Shown here piece after piece: positions 60,309-64,000 of a stretch of 64,000 nt of DNA. Where the stretch lies: NCBI GenBank assembly GCA_019114415.1, contig DXFO01000009.1, positions 62,001 through 126,000 on the forward strand, read 5' to 3'. The notes beneath the pieces are model-generated. The model was not told where the DNA came from, searched no databases, and saw nothing but the letters and a program-made list of their open reading frames with translations. Position 1 is the first letter of the stretch. Every line of letters starts with the position of its first letter. Origin of the DNA: Candidatus Gemmiger faecavium. Lineage in GTDB: Bacteria; Bacillota; Clostridia; Oscillospirales; Ruminococcaceae. The translations under genes and the position numbers were made by a program.

Positions 60309-62162
60309 TTGCTGGTACATAAACTGACGCTGCCCGACGGCTCCGTGCTGGATGCTGGGGTCATCCGCAGCGTGATGCTGACCGAGCAGATCAACGATCA
60401 GACCGACCTCTGCCCCGGTGCGGCCTGTGCGGCCTGCGCCGAGATCGAACTGTGGGCGCCCCGAAATGGGTTGCAGATCGCCCAGGGGGAGGAACTGATC
60501 CTGACCCGGGTGGATACAGGCTTGGGCAGGGAAACGCAGGCGGGGATATTCCTGGCGGAAAAGCCGGTGAAGGTCAGCGCCAATGTCATCCGGGTCACGG
60601 CCTACGACCGCATGACCCTTTTAGACAAAACGCTTTCCCCCTGGCTGCGGGAACAGCAGGGAGCTTTCCCCATGACACTGGCGGACTTTATCCGGGCGGT
60701 CTGCGCACAGTGCGGCGTGGTGCTGGCGGAAGGGGCGCTGGATGGTCTGCCCAATGCCGGGTATGAGATCCAGGCTTTCTATGCCGACGACCTGACGGGG
60801 CGGCAGCTCATTCAATGGGCGGCCCAGGCGGCCTGCCGTTTTGCACGCATGACACGGTTGGGAATGCTGGAATTTGGCTGGTACCGCGGGTCTGCGGCTG
60901 CCAGGGTGGGACCGGCGGAAAATCCGGATGTCCGGACCGGGCTGAGGTTGGCGGGAGCTGCCCTGCGCACTGTCTCCGGAGAGGTATGGCGGTTTGGCAT
61001 GAGACAGGCGGGGTATCTGTCCGGAACCCTGACCTATGAGGAATACACTGCCGCCCCCATCGACAAGGTGCAGATCCGGCAGTCGGACGACGATGTGGGC
61101 ATCATTTACCCGGAGGAGGAGCAGGAGACCAACGCCCTGGTGCTCCAGGGCAACCTGCTGCTGACCACCGAATCCGCCGAAGTCCTGCGGCCGGTGGCAC
61201 AGGCCATTTACGAACAGATTGCGGATATCCGATACACGCCGCTGTCCGTGGCGGTGCAGGCGGGGGAGGCCCTGCCGCAGCCCGGCGACATGGTGACGGT
61301 GGCAGACGCCTACGGCAGGACCATGCAGACCTGCATCATGGAACGGACTTTGTCCGGCCAGCGCTGCACCCTGGAAAGCACCGGCAACGCCCGGCGGGAT
61401 TCCACGGCGGCGGTGAACCGGCAGAGCTATTCCAACCTGCGGGGCAAGATGCTGGAGATCGCCGCCGATGTGGACGGGCTGAAGATCACGGCGTCGGAGC
61501 TGTCGGGCGGGATGGCGTCGCTGGAACTGACGGTGGACGGACTGCGCACCGAAGTGTCCGGCAAGCTGGACGGAGACGAGGCGTCCACCATGATAGAGCA
61601 GAGCCTGCAGGGGCTGACCCTGTCGGCGGAGGCGGGGGACCAGAGCAGCACCCTGACCCTTAAGGCGGGTGGGGTGACGCTGTCCAGCGCGGAAATCACC
61701 TTCCGGGGCATGGTGACCTTTGAGGACCTGGCCGCGGAGGGCGGTACCACCATCAACGGCGGCAACATCACCACCGGCAAGATCGGGTCGGAGGCGGGCA
61801 ATACCGTCTACGACCTGGACGCCGGTACGCTGCGCACCGGGCGCTCGGGCGGAAGTCGGGTGGAGATGGATGACCGGGGCATCAAATGGTATGTGGAAAA
61901 TGGCGGCAAAAGTTATCTGACAGGGGTTTTGTACAGCAAGTACGGGGCTACCTACATCGGTGACAACAGCCGCTATACCTTTTTGGGGTGGTTCTCCAGC
62001 GCAACGCCGGATTTTGGCTGGTCCAGCGGCGGAGCGCACAGCAATTTTGTGGGCATTGCCATTGACCAGACCGGCGCGACCATCCACTGCAACGCCAGCA
62101 AGTTTGAGATCCCGGGGCGCATCGAGTGCACGACACTGGCGGTGAACGGGAGAGAAATATGA
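60309..62162 (+). CDS. Phage tail/baseplate (tail-associated) protein
   Basis: ~617 aa; C-terminal GGTTINGGNITTGKIGSEAGNTVYDLDAGTLRTG tail-spike-like motif; TTG start. Confidence 0.75.
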   Translation: MLVHKLTLPDGSVLDAGVIRSVMLTEQINDQTDLCPGAACAACAEIELWAPRNGLQIAQGEELILTRVDTGLGRETQAGIFLAEKPVKVSANVIRVTAYDRMTLLDKTLSPWLREQQGAFPMTLADFIRAVCAQCGVVLAEGALDGLPNAGYEIQAFYADDLTGRQLIQWAAQAACRFARMTRLGMLEFGWYRGSAAARVGPAENPDVRTGLRLAGAALRTVSGEVWRFGMRQAGYLSGTLTYEEYTAAPIDKVQIRQSDDDVGIIYPEEEQETNALVLQGNLLLTTESAEVLRPVAQAIYEQIADIRYTPLSVAVQAGEALPQPGDMVTVADAYGRTMQTCIMERTLSGQRCTLESTGNARRDSTAAVNRQSYSNLRGKMLEIAADVDGLKITASELSGGMASLELTVDGLRTEVSGKLDGDEASTMIEQSLQGLTLSAEAGDQSSTLTLKAGGVTLSSAEITFRGMVTFEDLAAEGGTTINGGNITTGKIGSEAGNTVYDLDAGTLRTGRSGGSRVEMDDRGIKWYVENGGKSYLTGVLYSKYGATYIGDNSRYTFLGWFSSATPDFGWSSGGAHSNFVGIAIDQTGATIHCNASKFEIPGRIECTTLAVNGREI

Positions 62163-62428
62163 GAAAGCTGCGGGCTGCGGGGGCGGTATTGCTGCTGGAG
62201 GTGGTTCTGCTGACGGCCTGTCTGCCGCAGGGCGGCGTGTTCGGCCATGGAGACAAAACGCCCCGGCCGGAATTCCCCGGCAGCCCCATGGCCCCGGGGG
62301 TACAGATACAGAAAAGGGAGGGACAGCAATGGACGCAGGACGGGCGGTGGAAGCCTTTGAACAGCAGGTGGTGGGAGCCATCAACAAAAGCGGTCTGCAC
62401 CCGGTGGTGGTGCGGCTGGTGCTTTTGA
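62159..62428 (+). CDS. Small predicted lipoprotein of prophage
   Basis: MRKLRAAGAVLLLEVVLLTACLPQ lipobox; ATG overlaps the upstream stop (ATATGA). Confidence 0.5.
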   Translation: MRKLRAAGAVLLLEVVLLTACLPQGGVFGHGDKTPRPEFPGSPMAPGVQIQKREGQQWTQDGRWKPLNSRWWEPSTKAVCTRWWCGWCF

Positions 62429-62502
62429 ATCTGGTGCATGTGGTGGAGGACAAGGAACGGGAGCTTGCCAAGCAGGCGGAACAGGAGGGAACCGGTGGCT
62501 GA
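62329..62502 (+). CDS. Overlapping small phage protein (57 aa), absent from supplied ORF track
   Basis: MDAGRAVEAFEQQVVGAINKSGLHPVVVRLVLLNLVHVVEDKERELAKQAEQEGTGG; RBS gggaggg; 8-nt overlap with next gene. Confidence 0.65.
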   Translation: MDAGRAVEAFEQQVVGAINKSGLHPVVVRLVLLNLVHVVEDKERELAKQAEQEGTGG

Positions 62503-63460
62503 AACAGGATATTATGACAGCCCGATGACGGGCGAGGAACTGGATGCGGCCTTTGCCAAAATGGCAGGCATTGACGAGAGTGTCCGGCAGGCGGCCCAGA
62601 GCGCCGAAACGGCCCGGCAGTACGGGCAGATCGTGGAACAGAACGCACAGGCAATCCGGGACATCGAGGAAAATCTTGACGTGATCCTGGAAGCCCCGAG
62701 CCAGGCGCAGGCGGCGTCCCAGAGTGCGGAGCGGGCTGCGGCAAGCGAGGCTTCGGCGGCGGGAGCAGCCGCACAGGCAGGACAGAGCGCGTCCGCGGCG
62801 GCACAGTCTGCCGAACAGGCCCAGCAGGTGGCTCAGGGCGCCCAGGGATGGTATGAGACCGAGGAAGCTTTGCGGGCGGCACATCCCACGGGGGAAAACG
62901 GCCAGTGGGCCATTGTGGGAAGCACGGATACCATCTGGACCTGGGACAGCGATACGGGCGCCTGGAAAAACACCAGCGTCAAGACTGACCTGTCCGGGTA
63001 TTACACCAAGGAACAGGCGGACGAACGGTTCGCGACCTCGGAACAGGGCGTCAAGGCGGACAGCGCGGTGCAGTCGGTCAACGGGGTCAGACCCGGCAGC
63101 GGCGGCGCGGTGACCATCCCGGTGGGAACAAAGATGACCCTGCTGTGGACCAACCCGGCGCCTTCCAGCCCGTTTGGGGCGCAGAGTGTCAGCATCGATG
63201 GGGAGAAATACGACGCTTTCCTGGTGCTGGGAATGGACGGAAGCTGTATCCTGAATAACCGGTCTGGGGCATCCAATGTGCTGTTTGGAAAATTCGGCTT
63301 TTGGAACAACACCGGTTATAACCTATCCATGAGATCGGTGACGCGTGGATCGAATACGATAAATTTCAGCGAGTGTAAAATTTTGGATGGCGGACCGCTG
63401 AATGCTGGTGTGTTCAATCAGAACTGCGTCCCGCAGAAAATTTACGGCATCAACTTGTAA
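62495..63460 (+). CDS. Phage tail fibre/receptor-binding protein
   Basis: MAETGYYDSPMTGEELDAAFAKMAGI..., Ala/Gln/Ser coiled-coil, C-terminal tip domain; GTG start. Confidence 0.7.
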   Translation: MAETGYYDSPMTGEELDAAFAKMAGIDESVRQAAQSAETARQYGQIVEQNAQAIRDIEENLDVILEAPSQAQAASQSAERAAASEASAAGAAAQAGQSASAAAQSAEQAQQVAQGAQGWYETEEALRAAHPTGENGQWAIVGSTDTIWTWDSDTGAWKNTSVKTDLSGYYTKEQADERFATSEQGVKADSAVQSVNGVRPGSGGAVTIPVGTKMTLLWTNPAPSSPFGAQSVSIDGEKYDAFLVLGMDGSCILNNRSGASNVLFGKFGFWNNTGYNLSMRSVTRGSNTINFSECKILDGGPLNAGVFNQNCVPQKIYGINL

Positions 63461-63486
63461 ACGGATGGGAAAAGGCGGTGAAAGAT

Positions 63487-64000
63487 ATGCGACTGGAAAA
63501 CGGAGAAGTGCTTTTGCTCTGGCCGCTGGCACTGCATGTGCTGACGGCGGGGTACTATTATAACAGCGGCGGCTTGCATCAGGCCATCGACCTGCGGACC
63601 AATCAGGACGGCAGCATCGTCAAGCCGGTGTATGCGGCGGAAAGCGGTACTGTGGATCAGGTGCAGGCCTGGGACGGCCACACCAAGACCGGGATGCAGA
63701 GCTATGGCAACATGGTGCGCATCAGACACGCGGACTACAACGGCAAGACGCTGCAGACCCGGTACGCCCATCTGTCCTCCTGTTGCGTGGCGCAGGGAGA
63801 ACGGGTCGAGGAGGGACAGCTCATCGGTTATACCGGGCAGACCGGCAACGTTTATGGCGCACACCTGCATTTTGAGGTCATCTGGGACGGGGTGCGGAGA
63901 AATCCCCTGGTCTGGCTGGACGAGGACTTTACCCTGGCCACCGGCAGCGAGTACACCTACGGCGCGGGAGAGCACGGGGTGACGCGCCCGGCGGAACAGG
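63487..64000 (+). CDS. M23-family peptidase (phage endolysin-type), truncated by window end
   Basis: HQAIDLRTNQDG...VYAAESGTV...YAHLSS...GQTGNVYGAHLHFEV; continuous frame to base 64000. Confidence 0.85.
   Translation, partial: MRLENGEVLLLWPLALHVLTAGYYYNSGGLHQAIDLRTNQDGSIVKPVYAAESGTVDQVQAWDGHTKTGMQSYGNMVRIRHADYNGKTLQTRYAHLSSCCVAQGERVEEGQLIGYTGQTGNVYGAHLHFEVIWDGVRRNPLVWLDEDFTLATGSEYTYGAGEHGVTRPAEQ

Larger units (their letters stand above)
50801..64000 (+). mobile_element. Prophage (siphovirus-type) structural module, continues beyond window
   Basis: Ordered TerS-TerL-portal-scaffold-MCP-connector-tail tube-chaperone-TMP-tail-fibre-M23 genes, all + strand. Confidence 0.93.

Noticed and set aside
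63230-63460. Diversity-generating retroelement variable region at the tail fibre tip
   Set aside because: Asn-rich tip (FWNNTGYN) is suggestive, but no reverse transcriptase or template repeat is visible in the window.

Overview
A ~61% GC (estimated by eye) Gram-positive anaerobe chromosome segment. Protein content suggests an Oscillospiraceae relative (Gemmiger/Subdoligranulum/Faecalibacterium-like); that placement is inference. Bases 1-50,300 are mostly ordinary chromosomal genes: D-2-hydroxyacid dehydrogenase, rsmI, YfcE-type phosphodiesterase, birA, a DUF362/ferredoxin protein, M3 peptidase, a full oligopeptide ABC operon (oppABCDF), an orphan MsmX/UgpC-type ATPase, two MATE exporters, SpoIID-like protein, LysR, uracil permease, pstSCAB-phoU, gdhA, a MIF-like tautomerase, an anSME-type radical SAM protein, and a ROK-controlled sugar isomerase/oxidoreductase operon ending in class III FBPase. 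From ~50,800 to the right edge lies a siphovirus-type prophage structural module (TerS-TerL-portal-scaffold-MCP-connectors-tail tube-chaperone-tape measure-tail-fibre-M23 peptidase). It continues past the window. Most notable observations: (1) three dispersed copies (27.5, 50.4 and 57.2 kb) of a non-coding ~180-280 bp element with nested inverted repeats, one copy inside the prophage tail module and one in a 5' leader; (2) a PstS whose two halves are in circularly permuted order; (3) two adjacent perfect palindromes (20 and 24 bp) between the oppA promoter and start codon; (4) an OppC with a ~200 aa extracytoplasmic insertion that looks three-fold repetitive; (5) a candidate frameshift in the tail-assembly chaperone; (6) a small overlapping phage ORF missing from the ORF track. 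All calls were made by reading the sequence; no searches were run.
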